A DNA stretch of 59,912 nt from an uncultured Oscillospiraceae bacterium (GTDB lineage Bacteria; Bacillota; Clostridia; Oscillospirales; Acutalibacteraceae): the NCBI GenBank assembly GCA_959601025.1, contig CAUGOD010000016.1:1-59912 (forward strand), written 5' to 3'. The notes beneath the pieces were generated by a model that made no database searches, was not told where the DNA came from, and saw nothing but the letters and a program-made list of their open reading frames with translations. A program made the translations under genes and the position numbers. This document shows positions 27,910-36,930 of this stretch, one piece after another (the stretch's first letter is position 1; each line of letters opens with the position of its first letter).

Positions 27910-28377
27910 ATGCGCACGATGCGTCGAATTCGGAAAAAGACTACCTACGATAAAGCGAGGGAAATACTCAGCCGGGCGGAATGGGGCGTCCTGTCCACCA
28001 CCTGCGACGACGGTCTCCCCTACGGCGTGCCCCTTTCCTTCGTCCTGACCGGGAACGCGGTGTATTTCCATTGCGCAACCGAGGGGCAGAAGCTGGACAA
28101 CCTCATGCACGACCGTCGGGTGTGCCTGACGGCGGTGAACGCCCCGAAGGTCCTGCCTGAAACGCTGAGCATGGCGTATGAAAGCGTCATGGCGTTCGGG
28201 GAAGCCCGTATCGTTTACGGGGAGGCGGAACGGCAGGCGGCCCTGCGGCTGCTCTGTGAAAAATACGCCCCCGACCGGCCGGCCGAAGGGGTGGACGCCT
28301 ATTTGAAAGCCCACGGTAAAAATACCGTCGTCGTCCGGATGGACGTGGAATACATCTCGGGCAAGGCCTCCCGCTGA
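27910..28377 (+). CDS. Pyridoxamine 5'-phosphate oxidase-like flavin protein (NimA-like)
   Basis: 155 residues with a split-barrel FMN-binding fold. The N-terminus MRTMRRIRKKTTYDKAREILSRAEWGVLSTTCDDGLPYGVPLSFV is typical of the NimA/nitroimidazole-reductase-like group, followed by VYFHCATEGQKLDNLMHD (phosphate and flavin contacts) and a C-terminal VVVRMDVEYISGKASR. Members reduce small molecules or act on flavins and heme; the substrate is unknown. AGGAG lies upstream of the ATG at 27910. A longer frame from 27808 has no ribosome site. Confidence 0.88.
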   Translation: MRTMRRIRKKTTYDKAREILSRAEWGVLSTTCDDGLPYGVPLSFVLTGNAVYFHCATEGQKLDNLMHDRRVCLTAVNAPKVLPETLSMAYESVMAFGEARIVYGEAERQAALRLLCEKYAPDRPAEGVDAYLKAHGKNTVVVRMDVEYISGKASR

Positions 28378-28451
28378 CGGGATTCCCCGGCCATTCCGCC
28401 GGACTGTTTTTGCCGCTTTCCTGCTTTCATATATCGGAAGGGTCTGAAGAT

Positions 28452-29174
28452 ATGAAAATTATCGTAGTCAACGGCACGTCCGTGCAGGGCGTCACCCATT
28501 ATATGAAGGACCTGTTCCTCCGCCATATGTGTACCGCTGACGGCAATGAAATCGTCGAATTTTACCCGAAGGACCTGCCGCCCTTCTGCGTCGGCTGCAA
28601 AAGCTGCTTTCTGAAGGGCGAGGAAACCTGTCCGCATTTTGCGAAGACGGATCCGGTATGGCGGGCCATGCTGGAGGCGGATCTGCTGGTATTCGCTTAC
28701 CCTGTATACGCCCTACGCGCGCCGGCGTCCATCAAGTCCCTGCTCGATCATCTTTGCGTTCATTGGATGGTTCACCGGCCCGATCCGAAAATGTTTCAGA
28801 AAACCGCGGTAATCCTCACGAACAGCGTTGGCGCGCCCAATGGCTCGGCGCAAAAGGACGTGAGGACCAGCCTGTCATGGATGGGCGTTTCCAGGGTATA
28901 CGCCTGTGGGGCGGGGATGATGGGAGACATCTTTATCGAAAAAATGACGGAGCCGCACCGCCGCATGCTGGCGAAAAAAATGGAACGGCTTGCGGGCAGG
29001 GCGGCCAAAACAACGCCGCGCCGACGGAAAAGTCCCCGGGTCGGCCTGCTGTTTTCCCTATGCCGGCTTCAGCATAAAATGGTCTTGAAATCCGAAACAA
29101 CGCCCAGCCTCGATAATGCGTACTACCTGCAAAACGGCTGGATACGGGCGAAAAGCGCAGGAAAAAGGGAGTAA
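28452..29174 (+). CDS. Flavodoxin-like NAD(P)H-dependent oxidoreductase
   Basis: 240 residues. The N-terminal MKIIVVNGTSVQGVTHYMKDLF is the FMN-phosphate loop of NADPH-dependent FMN reductases. CVGCKSCFLKGEETCPH is the cysteine cluster found in iron-sulfur-flavoprotein-like members, and VFAYPVYALRAPASIKSLLDHL completes the flavin site. It follows the NimA-like gene by about 75 bp on the same strand, suggesting a small redox operon. GGAAGG lies 9 nt before the ATG at 28452. Confidence 0.88.
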   Translation: MKIIVVNGTSVQGVTHYMKDLFLRHMCTADGNEIVEFYPKDLPPFCVGCKSCFLKGEETCPHFAKTDPVWRAMLEADLLVFAYPVYALRAPASIKSLLDHLCVHWMVHRPDPKMFQKTAVILTNSVGAPNGSAQKDVRTSLSWMGVSRVYACGAGMMGDIFIEKMTEPHRRMLAKKMERLAGRAAKTTPRRRKSPRVGLLFSLCRLQHKMVLKSETTPSLDNAYYLQNGWIRAKSAGKRE

Positions 29175-29213
29175 GTCCGCCTTTTCCTGCGCAAGCGCTG
29201 CTTTTACAGCACA

Positions 29214-29260
29214 AACCGGCCGGCGGGAGAAGAATGCCCCGTCGGCCGGTTATATTTTTT
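29214..29260 (+). terminator. Terminator of the redox operon
   Basis: AACCGGCCGGCGG pairs with CCGTCGGCCGGTT with one wobble, followed by TATATTTTTT. Confidence 0.88.
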
Positions 29261-29283
29261 GAAAAATCCCCCTCCGCTCGCCC

Positions 29284-30816
29284 TCAGCCCTGCCAGTACT
29301 TCCGATCCAGGCTGCGGTACTGCACCGCCTCCGCCACATGGGCGGTGTCGATCACATCCGCCCCGTCGAGGTCAGCCACGGTGCGGGCCACCTTCAGCAG
29401 CCGGTCATACGCCCGTGCGGACAGACCGAGCCGGTCGAACGCGCCCCGCAGCAGGGCTTCCGCCGCCGGGGTCATCCGGCAGACCTCCCGCAGCAGCCGG
29501 GGAGGAACCCGGGCGTTGCAGGTCACCCCTGTTCCCTGATACCGGCGGAGCTGGCGGGCGCGGGCGGCGTTCACCCGTTCCCGGATCACCGCCGAGCTTT
29601 CGGCCGTCCCTCCCGCCGTGAGCTGGTCGAATTCGACCGGCGGCACCTCGATATGCAGGTCCACCCGGTCGAGGAGGGGACCGGAGACCTTCGCAAGATA
29701 GGCCCGCCGGGCGTTCGGGGAGCAGTGACAGGGACGGGTGGGATGCCCCAGATAGCCGCAGGGGCAGGGATTCATCGCCGCCACCAGCATAAACGCACAG
29801 GGATAGGTCAGGGAGGCGTTCACCCGGGAAATGGTGACCTGCGAATCCTCCAGCGGCTGGCGGAGCGCCTCCATCGCCGTGCGGCTGAATTCCGGCAGCT
29901 CATCGAGGAACAGCACCCCCTGGTGCGCTAAGGAAACCTCCCCCGGCCGGGGAATCGACCCACCCCCTGCCAGCCCGGCGGCGGACACCCCGTGGTGGGG
30001 GGAACGGAAAGGCCGCGCTTTGAGCAGCCCCGCCCCGCCGGGCAAAGCGCCGGCAATGGAATGAATCTTGGTCGCCTCCAGCGCCTCCGCCGGGGTCATA
30101 TCCGGCAGGATAGAGGGAAGGCGGCGGGCCAGCATACTCTTGCCCGAGCCGGGCGGCCCGATCAGCAGGATATTGTGGGAACCGGCGGCCGCGACCTCCA
30201 GCGCGCGACGAGCGGCGAGCTGTCCCTTCACATCGGCAAAGTCCGCCGTCTCGCCTTCCCCTGCGTACAGGCCGGGAAAGTCCTCCGGTCGGGCGGGCCG
30301 CAGGGTCGCTTCGCCCGAAAAATGCGCCAGGAGCGCCGTCACCGTTGTGACCGGATAGACCTCGATCCCGTCCACCACCGCGCCCTCCGCCGCGTTGCCG
30401 GCGGGGATAAAGACCCGGCGGAAGCCCGCCTCCCTCGCGGCAAGCGCCATCGGCAGCACCCCGCGCACCGGACGGACCTCCCCGGTCAGGGACAGCTCCC
30501 CGATAAAGGCCGCGTCGTCCAGCGGCTCATGAAGCTGCCCGCTCGCCTTGAGCAGGGCGAGGAGAAGGGGCAGGTCGTACACCGAGCCCTCCTTGCGAAC
30601 GTCGGCCGGCGCAAGATTCACCGTGATCCGGCTGACCGGATAGGTGAACCCGCAGTTTTTGATGGAGGCCCGCACCCGGTCCCGGGATTCCCTTACCGCC
30701 GCGCCGGGCAGGCCGACGACGTCAAAGCCGGGCAGGCCCTGGGAAAGGTCGGCCTCCACATCAATCCGGAAGCCCTCCACGCCGAGCAGTCCCAGGCTTT
30801 GAATCCTCGCAAACAT
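29284..30816 (-). CDS. comM: Mg-chelatase-like AAA+ ATPase, YifB/ComM family
   Basis: 510 residues. The N-terminal Lon-like domain (LPGFDVVGLPGAAVRESRDRVRAS, ITVNLAPADVRKEGSVYDLPLLLALL) is followed by the AAA+ core with Walker A GPPGSGKSMLARRLP, FRSPHHGVS and LFLDELPEF. A C-terminal MoxR/chelatase-type segment has MLVAAMNPCPCGYLGH with a cysteine cluster. ComM homologues are branch-migration helicases helping integrate single-stranded DNA during transformation. The ATG at 30816 has AAAGGGGAGG 7 nt upstream. Confidence 0.95.
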   Translation of the reverse strand: MFARIQSLGLLGVEGFRIDVEADLSQGLPGFDVVGLPGAAVRESRDRVRASIKNCGFTYPVSRITVNLAPADVRKEGSVYDLPLLLALLKASGQLHEPLDDAAFIGELSLTGEVRPVRGVLPMALAAREAGFRRVFIPAGNAAEGAVVDGIEVYPVTTVTALLAHFSGEATLRPARPEDFPGLYAGEGETADFADVKGQLAARRALEVAAAGSHNILLIGPPGSGKSMLARRLPSILPDMTPAEALEATKIHSIAGALPGGAGLLKARPFRSPHHGVSAAGLAGGGSIPRPGEVSLAHQGVLFLDELPEFSRTAMEALRQPLEDSQVTISRVNASLTYPCAFMLVAAMNPCPCGYLGHPTRPCHCSPNARRAYLAKVSGPLLDRVDLHIEVPPVEFDQLTAGGTAESSAVIRERVNAARARQLRRYQGTGVTCNARVPPRLLREVCRMTPAAEALLRGAFDRLGLSARAYDRLLKVARTVADLDGADVIDTAHVAEAVQYRSLDRKYWQG

Positions 30817-30858
30817 CCCGTCGCCTCCCCTTTCCACTTTCTGCTATTCCGTAGTTTA

Positions 30859-30887
30859 AGTATAGCCTGCCTCGGCGGCGGTGACAA
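30859..30887 (-). promoter_or_regulatory. Promoter of comM
   Basis: Minus-strand TTGTCA (30882-30887), 17-nt spacer, TATACT (30859-30864). Confidence 0.75.
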
Positions 30888-30952
30888 GCGGATGAACGTG
30901 AATAAAGCACACAACACCCGCACGAGCTCCTTCGCTTTCCCTGTCCGGACGA

Positions 30953-30981
30953 TTGCAACCGGCGGCGGAATATGCTACACT
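30953..30981 (+). promoter_or_regulatory. Promoter of the DUF3006-like/nucleoside hydrolase operon
   Basis: TTGCAA (30953-30958), 17-nt spacer, TACACT (30976-30981). The leader to the first start codon is about 190 nt; the only feature I see in it is an AT-rich tract. Confidence 0.65.
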
Positions 30982-31175
30982 GAAACCGCACGGCGAAAAG
31001 CCGGCGGCACGGTCTGCTAAATAAGCAGCAGAGGGATCGATTGATGGATTGAAAACGTGAAAATATGATTTTTTTGCGCCGGAATTTGTTCCTCTGCCGC
31101 AAAAAGCTCTCGGCAATGTCGACTGCTGGTCGAAACCGTCTCAAATTCAACGGGGAATAGGGAATGGAGATTATC

Positions 31176-31358
31176 ATGAACGACTTTTTCACACCGACCC
31201 ATTATCTTGTGGAAAAAATCGATGGGGATTACGCCTGGCTTTCCCGCGCCGACGGCACGGGCGACGCGATGCCGGTGGCCCGTGCTCTCCTGCCCGCCGA
31301 AATCGACGAGGGCTCCCGCCTTCTCTGGCAGGACCTCCAATATACGCTCGAAGCATGA
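31176..31358 (+). CDS. Small DUF3006-like protein
   Basis: 60 residues containing YLVEKIDGDYAWLSRADGTGDAMPVARALLPAEIDEGSRL, a good fit to DUF3006 small beta-barrel proteins (pattern RIEGDYAVL...VPRELLP...EGD). Function is unknown. GGAG lies 6 nt before the ATG at 31176; the ATG at 31164 is possible. The stop overlaps the next start as ATGA, so translation is coupled to the downstream gene. Confidence 0.78.
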   Translation: MNDFFTPTHYLVEKIDGDYAWLSRADGTGDAMPVARALLPAEIDEGSRLLWQDLQYTLEA

Positions 31359-31907
31359 ACGGACGGCTGGAACGCGCCGAGCGGCTGACCCTGCTGGCCG
31401 AACGGCTGCAGGAAGAGGAACGCCGTCGGGAAGACGAACGGCTGATTGAGGAAGCGAACCGCACGGGAGCGCCGGCCCCATACTCCGGCGGCGATCGCCG
31501 ATCGGTTCGCCCTGCTGGAACGGGAAGCGCTGGCGAAACCGCTTTCCGATTCCGTGCTGACAGCGTATGGGGAGCTGTTGTATTATTACAGCGTTCTCCA
31601 ACCGGATTCCGAAACCGCCGGACTTCTGCTCCGGCTGATCGGCCGGGAACGCCTCGACCGGCCCTCCTCCACCGCCCGCCGGTTTCTCGCCGGAGCGGCG
31701 CTATACGCCGGTCAAGCCGGGGAATCGGCGGCCCTCGCCCGCGAAGGGATCGAAGCCGCGGAAAAACAGCCGGGGAATGGTCTTAATCCGATGAACGCCG
31801 ATCTTCTCCGTAATTTGCTCGCCCAAATAGGATTGGCGGCTCCGGAACCGCCTCTCCCTTCCCCTCAGACCGGAAACACCGAAGAAAAGGAACATACGGC
31901 GACATGA
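31355..31907 (+). pseudogene. Frameshifted hypothetical gene, helical protein
   Basis: An ATG overlapping the previous stop opens a charged helix (MNGRLERAERLTLLAERLQE and onward) that runs into an unlikely frame after about residue 42. The +1-shifted frame continues as a plausible helical repeat protein (AAIADRFALLEREALAKPLS, YGELLYYYSVL, ARRFLAGAALYAGQAGESAA) to 31907, which itself overlaps the next gene as ATGA. A single-base change in the CCCC at about 31470-31473 would restore one protein of about 183 residues. Either the gene is broken, frameshifts in a programmed way, or the sequence has an error. No family recognised. Confidence 0.6.
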
Positions 31908-32908
31908 ATAGGACGCACAAAAAAACAAGGAATTCCCGGCGGGCGGCGATAGCGGCCGCATTGCTTTTGTTCGCTTTCCCGCTCCCTCTGCCCGGCTGCT
32001 CCTCCGCGCCGTCCCCGTCCTCAACGGGGCAGGACGGACTAGTCTCCTCCGCCCCCGTGGTGGAAAAGACCCGGTTTCTGCTGATCGACACCGACGTCGG
32101 GAACGACATCGACGATACGCTGGCTCTCGCGCTGGCATTAAACACGCCGGAAGCGGCGATCGTCGGGATCACCACCGTTTACGTTCAGCCGGAAAAACGG
32201 GCGGGCATCGCCCGGGGACTGACCGCTCTGTACGGACAACCGGATATTCCGGTCGCCGCCGGGGCCGGCGCGCCCCGGAACGGGTCGTGGCCCGCCTCCT
32301 ATGGTCCGTCCTATGGAACCGTCGCGGCGGGGCAGTCCTCCGAAACGGCGGTGGAACTCATCCTCCGGGCGGCGGACGAGACGGAGGGCCTGACCATCGT
32401 CGCGATCGGGCCACTGACCAATATTGCCGCTGCGCTGACCGAACGGCCCGCGCTGGCTTCCCAGGCAAGGCTTATCCTGATGGGCGGCCGGGCGGCGGAC
32501 AATGGGGAAGCGGAATGGAATTTCTCCTGCGACCCGGAGGCGGCAGAAATCGTTCTCTCCTCCGGGATGGATATCACCCTGATCGGGCTGGACGTCACCG
32601 AACGCTGCCCGATGACGCTGAAAATCACCACGGCGCTCGGCCGGGCCGAAAGTGAACCAGCCAGGGAACTGACACGTCTGGTCTCCCGTTATACGGCGGA
32701 GAACGGCAAGCCGTTCCTGCATGATCCCCTCGCCATGGCGGAGGCGCTGAACCCCGGCCTGGTTACGCTGGAGCCGATGGCGCTCACCGTGACGGAGGAC
32801 GGGCGGCTCCTTCCGGCCGGGGAAGGTTCCTCGCCGAACGTCCAGGCCGCCGTCGATGTGGAGCTGACCGCATTCCTGCCGTATTTTCAGAAAATCATAT
32901 GCCGGTAG
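31904..32908 (+). CDS. Inosine/uridine-preferring nucleoside hydrolase, lipoprotein form
   Basis: 334 residues. The calcium-binding signature DTDVGNDIDDTLAL (near 66) and the later LILMGGRA, AEWNFSCDPEAA and HDPLAMAEAL motifs mark the IUNH family, which splits ribonucleosides into base and ribose. Unusually for a family often cytosolic, it starts with a signal peptide ending PLPGC (Cys32) and a Ser/Pro linker, so it is probably anchored outside the membrane for nucleoside scavenging. The start codon overlaps the previous stop as ATGA. Confidence 0.92.
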   Translation: MNRTHKKTRNSRRAAIAAALLLFAFPLPLPGCSSAPSPSSTGQDGLVSSAPVVEKTRFLLIDTDVGNDIDDTLALALALNTPEAAIVGITTVYVQPEKRAGIARGLTALYGQPDIPVAAGAGAPRNGSWPASYGPSYGTVAAGQSSETAVELILRAADETEGLTIVAIGPLTNIAAALTERPALASQARLILMGGRAADNGEAEWNFSCDPEAAEIVLSSGMDITLIGLDVTERCPMTLKITTALGRAESEPARELTRLVSRYTAENGKPFLHDPLAMAEALNPGLVTLEPMALTVTEDGRLLPAGEGSSPNVQAAVDVELTAFLPYFQKIICR

Positions 32909-32932
32909 CCGCCCGGCAAAGGAGGAACCGTT

Positions 32933-33589
32933 ATGCCTTATCCGCCCGCCGTCCTTTTTGATTTGGACGGCACGCTGACCGACCCGATGGAGGGCATTAC
33001 CAAATCCGTTCAGCTTGCTCTGCGGCGGCAGGGGATCGAGGTGACCGACCGGCGGACGCTCTGCCCTTTTATCGGCCCGCCTCTGTTTGAATCCTTCCAG
33101 AAATATGCCGGGATGGACGACGGGCAGGCCGCGCGTGCGGTGGAGGATTACCGTTCCTATTTCTCTGAAACCGGTATTTTTGAAAATCAGGTATATCCCG
33201 GCATTCCCACCCTGCTGCAGGAGCTGCACGAGGCCGGAACCTTTACCGCCGTCGCCACACTCAAACCCGCGGTATTCGCCCGGCGGATCGCGGAGCATTT
33301 CGGCTTTCTCCCCTTTCTCGACCGGGTGGCCGGGAGCGAGCTTTCCGGCCGCCACACCACCAAGGGTGAAATTATCCGCCAGGCACTGGAGGGGCTGCCC
33401 GACGCCGTCCGGCAGGGGGCCGTGATGGTTGGGGACCGGGAAAACGACATCGCCGGCGCAAAAGAAAACGGCCTGCGCGGCATCGGCGTGCTTTTCGGCT
33501 ACGGCAGCCGGGAGGAGCTTACAGCGGCCGGGGCAGTCGACCTGGCGGAAGGCGTCGAGGCGCTGGACCGCCTGCTCTGCGCTCTGTAG
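32933..33589 (+). CDS. HAD-family phosphatase (phosphoglycolate phosphatase-like)
   Basis: 218 residues with HAD motif I FDLDGTLTDP, motif II region VATLKP, Lys in TTKGEII and motif IV VMVGDRENDIAGA. The helical cap after motif I is of the PGP/PPase type. It would hydrolyse a small phosphorylated metabolite. AAAGGAGG precedes the ATG by about 7 nt, and the gene lies 24 bp after the nucleoside hydrolase, so it is likely in the same operon and may process the released sugar phosphates (inference). Confidence 0.9.
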   Translation: MPYPPAVLFDLDGTLTDPMEGITKSVQLALRRQGIEVTDRRTLCPFIGPPLFESFQKYAGMDDGQAARAVEDYRSYFSETGIFENQVYPGIPTLLQELHEAGTFTAVATLKPAVFARRIAEHFGFLPFLDRVAGSELSGRHTTKGEIIRQALEGLPDAVRQGAVMVGDRENDIAGAKENGLRGIGVLFGYGSREELTAAGAVDLAEGVEALDRLLCAL

Positions 33590-33661
33590 AGCGCGATCGG
33601 ATGGGTGGGGGGACGGCTGTTCCTGCTTTCCGCAGCGCCGATAATCTCCCGCGCTTCCGCC

Positions 33662-33701
33662 GGTGAAATGGTGAAATGGTGAAATGGTAAAACGGTGAAA
33701 A
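33662..33701 (+). repeat. 8-bp tandem repeat GGTGAAAT
   Basis: Five consecutive 8-bp units, the first three identical (GGTGAAAT), then GGTAAAAC and GGTGAAAA, ending 22 bp before the ATG of the exporter gene. Copy changes would alter the distance from any upstream promoter to the ribosome site. Confidence 0.9.
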
Positions 33702-33723
33702 GTCGAAAGAGGGTTTGTTTCGG

Positions 33724-34923
33724 ATGGACCTGAATAATAATAACATGAAAAGGCTGTTGGCGATCGTGGCGTTCGCCATCCTGCTGCTGGTAGGGCTGCA
33801 GAATTTGCCGGCGGTGATGGGATTTTTCGGCTTTCTGCTCAAGCTGTTTTTCCCCTTCCTGCTGGGGCTGTGCATTGCCTTTATCCTCAACGTGCCTCTT
33901 CGCTTTGTGGAGAGGGTCCTATTCCGTAATCCGGGAGCGGACGGCTTTCGGAAAAAGCTCCGCCGCCCGCTCTGTCTCGTCATTACCATCCTGCTGGTGG
34001 GCGGCGTGGTGTTTATCGTGATGTTCCTGATCCTGCCGGAGGTCGGGCGGACGCTTCAGACCATGGCGGAGCGGATTCCCCCTTTTCTTACCGGCGTACA
34101 AGCCTGGATTACCGACCTGATCGCCCAGCATCCCGAATGGGCCGACTGGCTGACCACTCTGGATATCGACTGGAACAAGCTCAGCACCGGGGCGGTGGAG
34201 CTGTTGAAAAACGGCACCGGCGTACTGCTGAATTCCACTCTCAGCGTAGCAACCTCCGTATTCAGCGCGCTGTTTAACTTCTTTCTCGGCTTTGTTTTCG
34301 CCGTCTATGTGCTGATGCAGAAGGAAAAGCTCGGCCGTCAATCCCGAAAGGTGCTGTACGCCTATCTGCCCGAAGCGAAGGCCGACCGGGTGGTATCGGT
34401 CTGTTCTCTCGCGAACAAAACCTTCTCCAGCTTTCTTTCCGGCCAGTGTCTGGAGGCCTGCATCCTCGGCGCGCTTTTCTTTATCGCGCTGACGGTTTTC
34501 CGCTTCCCCTACGCCCTGCTGATCAGCGTCCTTACCGCCTTTACCGCCCTGATTCCCGTGTTCGGCGCGATTATCGGCTGCATAATCGGGGCCTTCTTTA
34601 TCCTGATGGTCAATCCCATGCAGGCGCTGTGGTTCGTTATTCTTTTCCAGGTCATCCAGCAGATCGAGGGGAACCTGATTTATCCCCATGTGGTGGGGAA
34701 TTCGGTGAACCTGCCCTCCATCTGGGTGCTGGTCGCGGTCACGATCGGCGGCAGCACCATGGGGGTGGCCGGGATGCTGCTGTTTATCCCTCTGTGCTCG
34801 GTGCTGTACGCCCTGTTCCGGGAAACGGTGGGCAAGCGGCTGCAGAAGCGCCGCATCCCGAAGGAAAAAACGGAGGCCGCCGTTCCCGCCGCCACCGTCC
34901 CCCCGGAGGAGCCAGCGGAATAA
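33724..34923 (+). CDS. AI-2E family transporter (TqsA/PerM-like)
   Basis: 399 residues, eight predicted membrane segments and a soluble stretch between the early helices. The family hallmarks FSSFLSGQCLEACILGALFFIAL and ALIPVFGAIIG, plus QQIEGNLIYPHVVGNSVNL, are clear. Homologues export autoinducer-2 or serve as ion antiporters; the cargo here is unknown. The ATG at 33724 follows GAGGG by about 10 nt; a TTG at 33715 overlaps the ribosome site. Confidence 0.92.
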   Translation: MDLNNNNMKRLLAIVAFAILLLVGLQNLPAVMGFFGFLLKLFFPFLLGLCIAFILNVPLRFVERVLFRNPGADGFRKKLRRPLCLVITILLVGGVVFIVMFLILPEVGRTLQTMAERIPPFLTGVQAWITDLIAQHPEWADWLTTLDIDWNKLSTGAVELLKNGTGVLLNSTLSVATSVFSALFNFFLGFVFAVYVLMQKEKLGRQSRKVLYAYLPEAKADRVVSVCSLANKTFSSFLSGQCLEACILGALFFIALTVFRFPYALLISVLTAFTALIPVFGAIIGCIIGAFFILMVNPMQALWFVILFQVIQQIEGNLIYPHVVGNSVNLPSIWVLVAVTIGGSTMGVAGMLLFIPLCSVLYALFRETVGKRLQKRRIPKEKTEAAVPAATVPPEEPAE

Positions 34924-34963
34924 ACGCGGCTGCCGAAAGCCCTGTTCGCGGCATTCCTCCAAA

Positions 34964-35010
34964 AAAAGCCCCGCCCCTCCGCGTCGCCGATGCGGAGGGG
35001 TGGGGCTTTT
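34964..35010. terminator. Bidirectional terminator between convergent genes
   Basis: AAAGCCCC-G-CCCCTCCGC pairs with GCGGAGGGG-T-GGGGCTTT, with T runs on both strands. Confidence 0.92.
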
Positions 35011-35022
35011 CGCTTTAGTAAT

Positions 35023-35514
35023 CTATTCCTTGTAATACTCGATCAGGGTGACGGCGTCGTCCGCCGTACGGAAGTTCAGCTTCATGCCGTCTCCCAGCGC
35101 GTAGGAAATCCCCGAGGTAACCTCCTCATATCCATCCCCGTACAGCGCCTTCACCTCGTCCAGCTTCATCCCGGTCTTCGCGCCCTCCGACGTGGTCAGG
35201 GAAGCGTCCTTCAACTCCACGCTGTAGATGATGGATTTTTCCTGCTCCTTATAGGTGTAGACGGTAAAGCCCTCGTAATAATAAATGCTGTCCGACCCGT
35301 CGTAATGGCAGCTTGGCGCCTGAACAACGTTGGTCGGTTCGCCCAGCTTCTCCTGCGTTTCGGCGGTGAACTCCGCGCCAAGCGCCAGCGCCGTCCCGCT
35401 GACCGTCACCTGCGAAGCGATCTTTCCGTCTCCCTCCGATTTTCCGCAGGCGGAGAGGCCGAGCGCCAGCGCCAGAGCCGTTAATACCATCGCCAGTTTC
35501 TTCATGAAATTCAT
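35023..35514 (-). CDS. Small secreted lipoprotein of unknown function
   Basis: 163 residues. The signal peptide MNFMKKLAMVLTALALALGLSACGKSE has a lipobox LSAC (Cys23). The mature part is a compact alpha/beta domain with YYYEGFTVYTYKEQEKSIIYSV and EGAKTGMKLDEVKALYG, a pattern seen in small BLIP/SmpA-like lipoproteins. It ends the leftward envelope operon, 36 bp after the AlgJ-like gene. AAAGGGG lies 8 nt before the ATG. Possibly an accessory to the acetylation system (inference). Confidence 0.82.
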   Translation of the reverse strand: MNFMKKLAMVLTALALALGLSACGKSEGDGKIASQVTVSGTALALGAEFTAETQEKLGEPTNVVQAPSCHYDGSDSIYYYEGFTVYTYKEQEKSIIYSVELKDASLTTSEGAKTGMKLDEVKALYGDGYEEVTSGISYALGDGMKLNFRTADDAVTLIEYYKE

Positions 35515-35550
35515 AAGGATTACCCCTTTCCTGTATTGGATATCTGCTTT

Positions 35551-36912
35551 TTAATAAACCACCGTTATTTCACAGCCTTCGCAGTCCTCCGGCGGAATAT
35601 AAGCGGAAAAGCCGGTTCCCTCCGCTCCGCTTTCCTCCAGCAGAGCGGCTTCATACAACGGGAAGGCCTCCACATACCGCACATCCGTCCCATTGGAGAG
35701 CCGCAGGTACAGATGCTCCGCATCGGCGGCGTCTCCAGAGACAACGCCGTAAAAATGCCGAAGGCCGCTCACCTCCCGCGTCCGGAGCCCGACTCCCCCC
35801 GCCTCCAGCGGCTCCGCCTCCCGCAGCTTTGCCGACGGCGTCCGCTCGGGAGCGGGCATCACCGGCGCGCTTTGCAGAAGGTTGCGGAGATTGCGCTCCA
35901 CAATCTCGATCACTACGGTGTCGTATGCGGTCGCTTCCAGCTCATCGAGCGAATAAGGCACGGCACGGGAGAATTTGGCCGACTCCATATTCTGCGCCAG
36001 AAAAGGAAGAAGGGCGTTGGTGAAGGAATCCCGGAACATCAGGAGCGAGCCGTCGGCGCCCTCGTTCCGGGTGGTGATCAGCACGTCCTCTTCACTATGA
36101 AAATTGGAGGTATACTGGTAGCTCCAATCGACGGCGAAAACCGCCTGCCGATCCCGATAGCCCAGCGCGGGAAAAATCATCGCGTCCAGATCGCCCGCCC
36201 AGCTCCGCCGCCACTCCCATACGGCGTCGGCATAGGTTTCGTGCGCCTTCCCGGCGGTATCCAGGATGGTATTATACCCGATACGGGCCCCCAGATTGTT
36301 CCAGTGGGAATCCCGGGCGTGGTAAACCTGCTCCTCCGCCGTCCGAAGCGCGCCGCGCAGGTCGGCGAAATAGCGTTTGTCCGCCAGGCGGTCGGTAAGC
36401 CGGTCCAGATTGGTCGGCTCGGCGGTTCGGCGGTAATAGGCGGGCATATGCTCCGGAACGATCGTGTTTTTGTTCGGGGCGACGGCGAAGACAAACGTCC
36501 CTCCCCGCCCGCTCACATATTCGTCGATCAGGTCGAGGGAAACCGCCAGCCGGTTCAAGACGCCGTCCTCCAGCCGGTTCTGTCCCAGGTAATCCGCCGC
36601 CGTCTCCGCAAAATACAGCCAGTCGTCCTCCCCGACGATCACCTTCTTCTCGTCGGAGGTAGCGAACACCGCCGCTTTCAGGGAGTTGTTGGCCGTAATC
36701 AGCTGAGAGCGGTAGGCGAAATGGTCGGTGATCCAGTCATCCAGCTCGGAAGAAAACGCCGTGTTGAACGCTCCGTCCTTAATCAGGGAGGGGAAGGCGG
36801 CCAGCGTTCGTTTCTCCGCCGACGCGCTATCCCCTGCAATCGGCGCCAGCAGCAGCGGCAGACAGCAGACCGCCAGCAGGACGACGACGTACAGCGTTTT
36901 CAGCTTTCTCAT
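35551..36912 (-). CDS. AlgJ/AlgX-like (DHHW family) polymer acetylation protein
   Basis: 453 residues. One N-terminal membrane anchor, then DDWITDHFAYRSQL, GEDDWLYF, RDSHWNNLGA (catalytic His region) and LLMFRDSFTNALLPF (nucleophile Ser), the SGNH-hydrolase-like layout of AlgJ/AlgX and DHHW proteins. These act outside the membrane, transferring acetyl groups delivered by an MBOAT partner onto a polysaccharide. The MBOAT gene lies 18 bp upstream in the same operon, making the pairing firm. Confidence 0.9.
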   Translation of the reverse strand: MRKLKTLYVVVLLAVCCLPLLLAPIAGDSASAEKRTLAAFPSLIKDGAFNTAFSSELDDWITDHFAYRSQLITANNSLKAAVFATSDEKKVIVGEDDWLYFAETAADYLGQNRLEDGVLNRLAVSLDLIDEYVSGRGGTFVFAVAPNKNTIVPEHMPAYYRRTAEPTNLDRLTDRLADKRYFADLRGALRTAEEQVYHARDSHWNNLGARIGYNTILDTAGKAHETYADAVWEWRRSWAGDLDAMIFPALGYRDRQAVFAVDWSYQYTSNFHSEEDVLITTRNEGADGSLLMFRDSFTNALLPFLAQNMESAKFSRAVPYSLDELEATAYDTVVIEIVERNLRNLLQSAPVMPAPERTPSAKLREAEPLEAGGVGLRTREVSGLRHFYGVVSGDAADAEHLYLRLSNGTDVRYVEAFPLYEAALLEESGAEGTGFSAYIPPEDCEGCEITVVY

Positions 36913-36930
36913 ACAGCCTCACCCCCTTGG

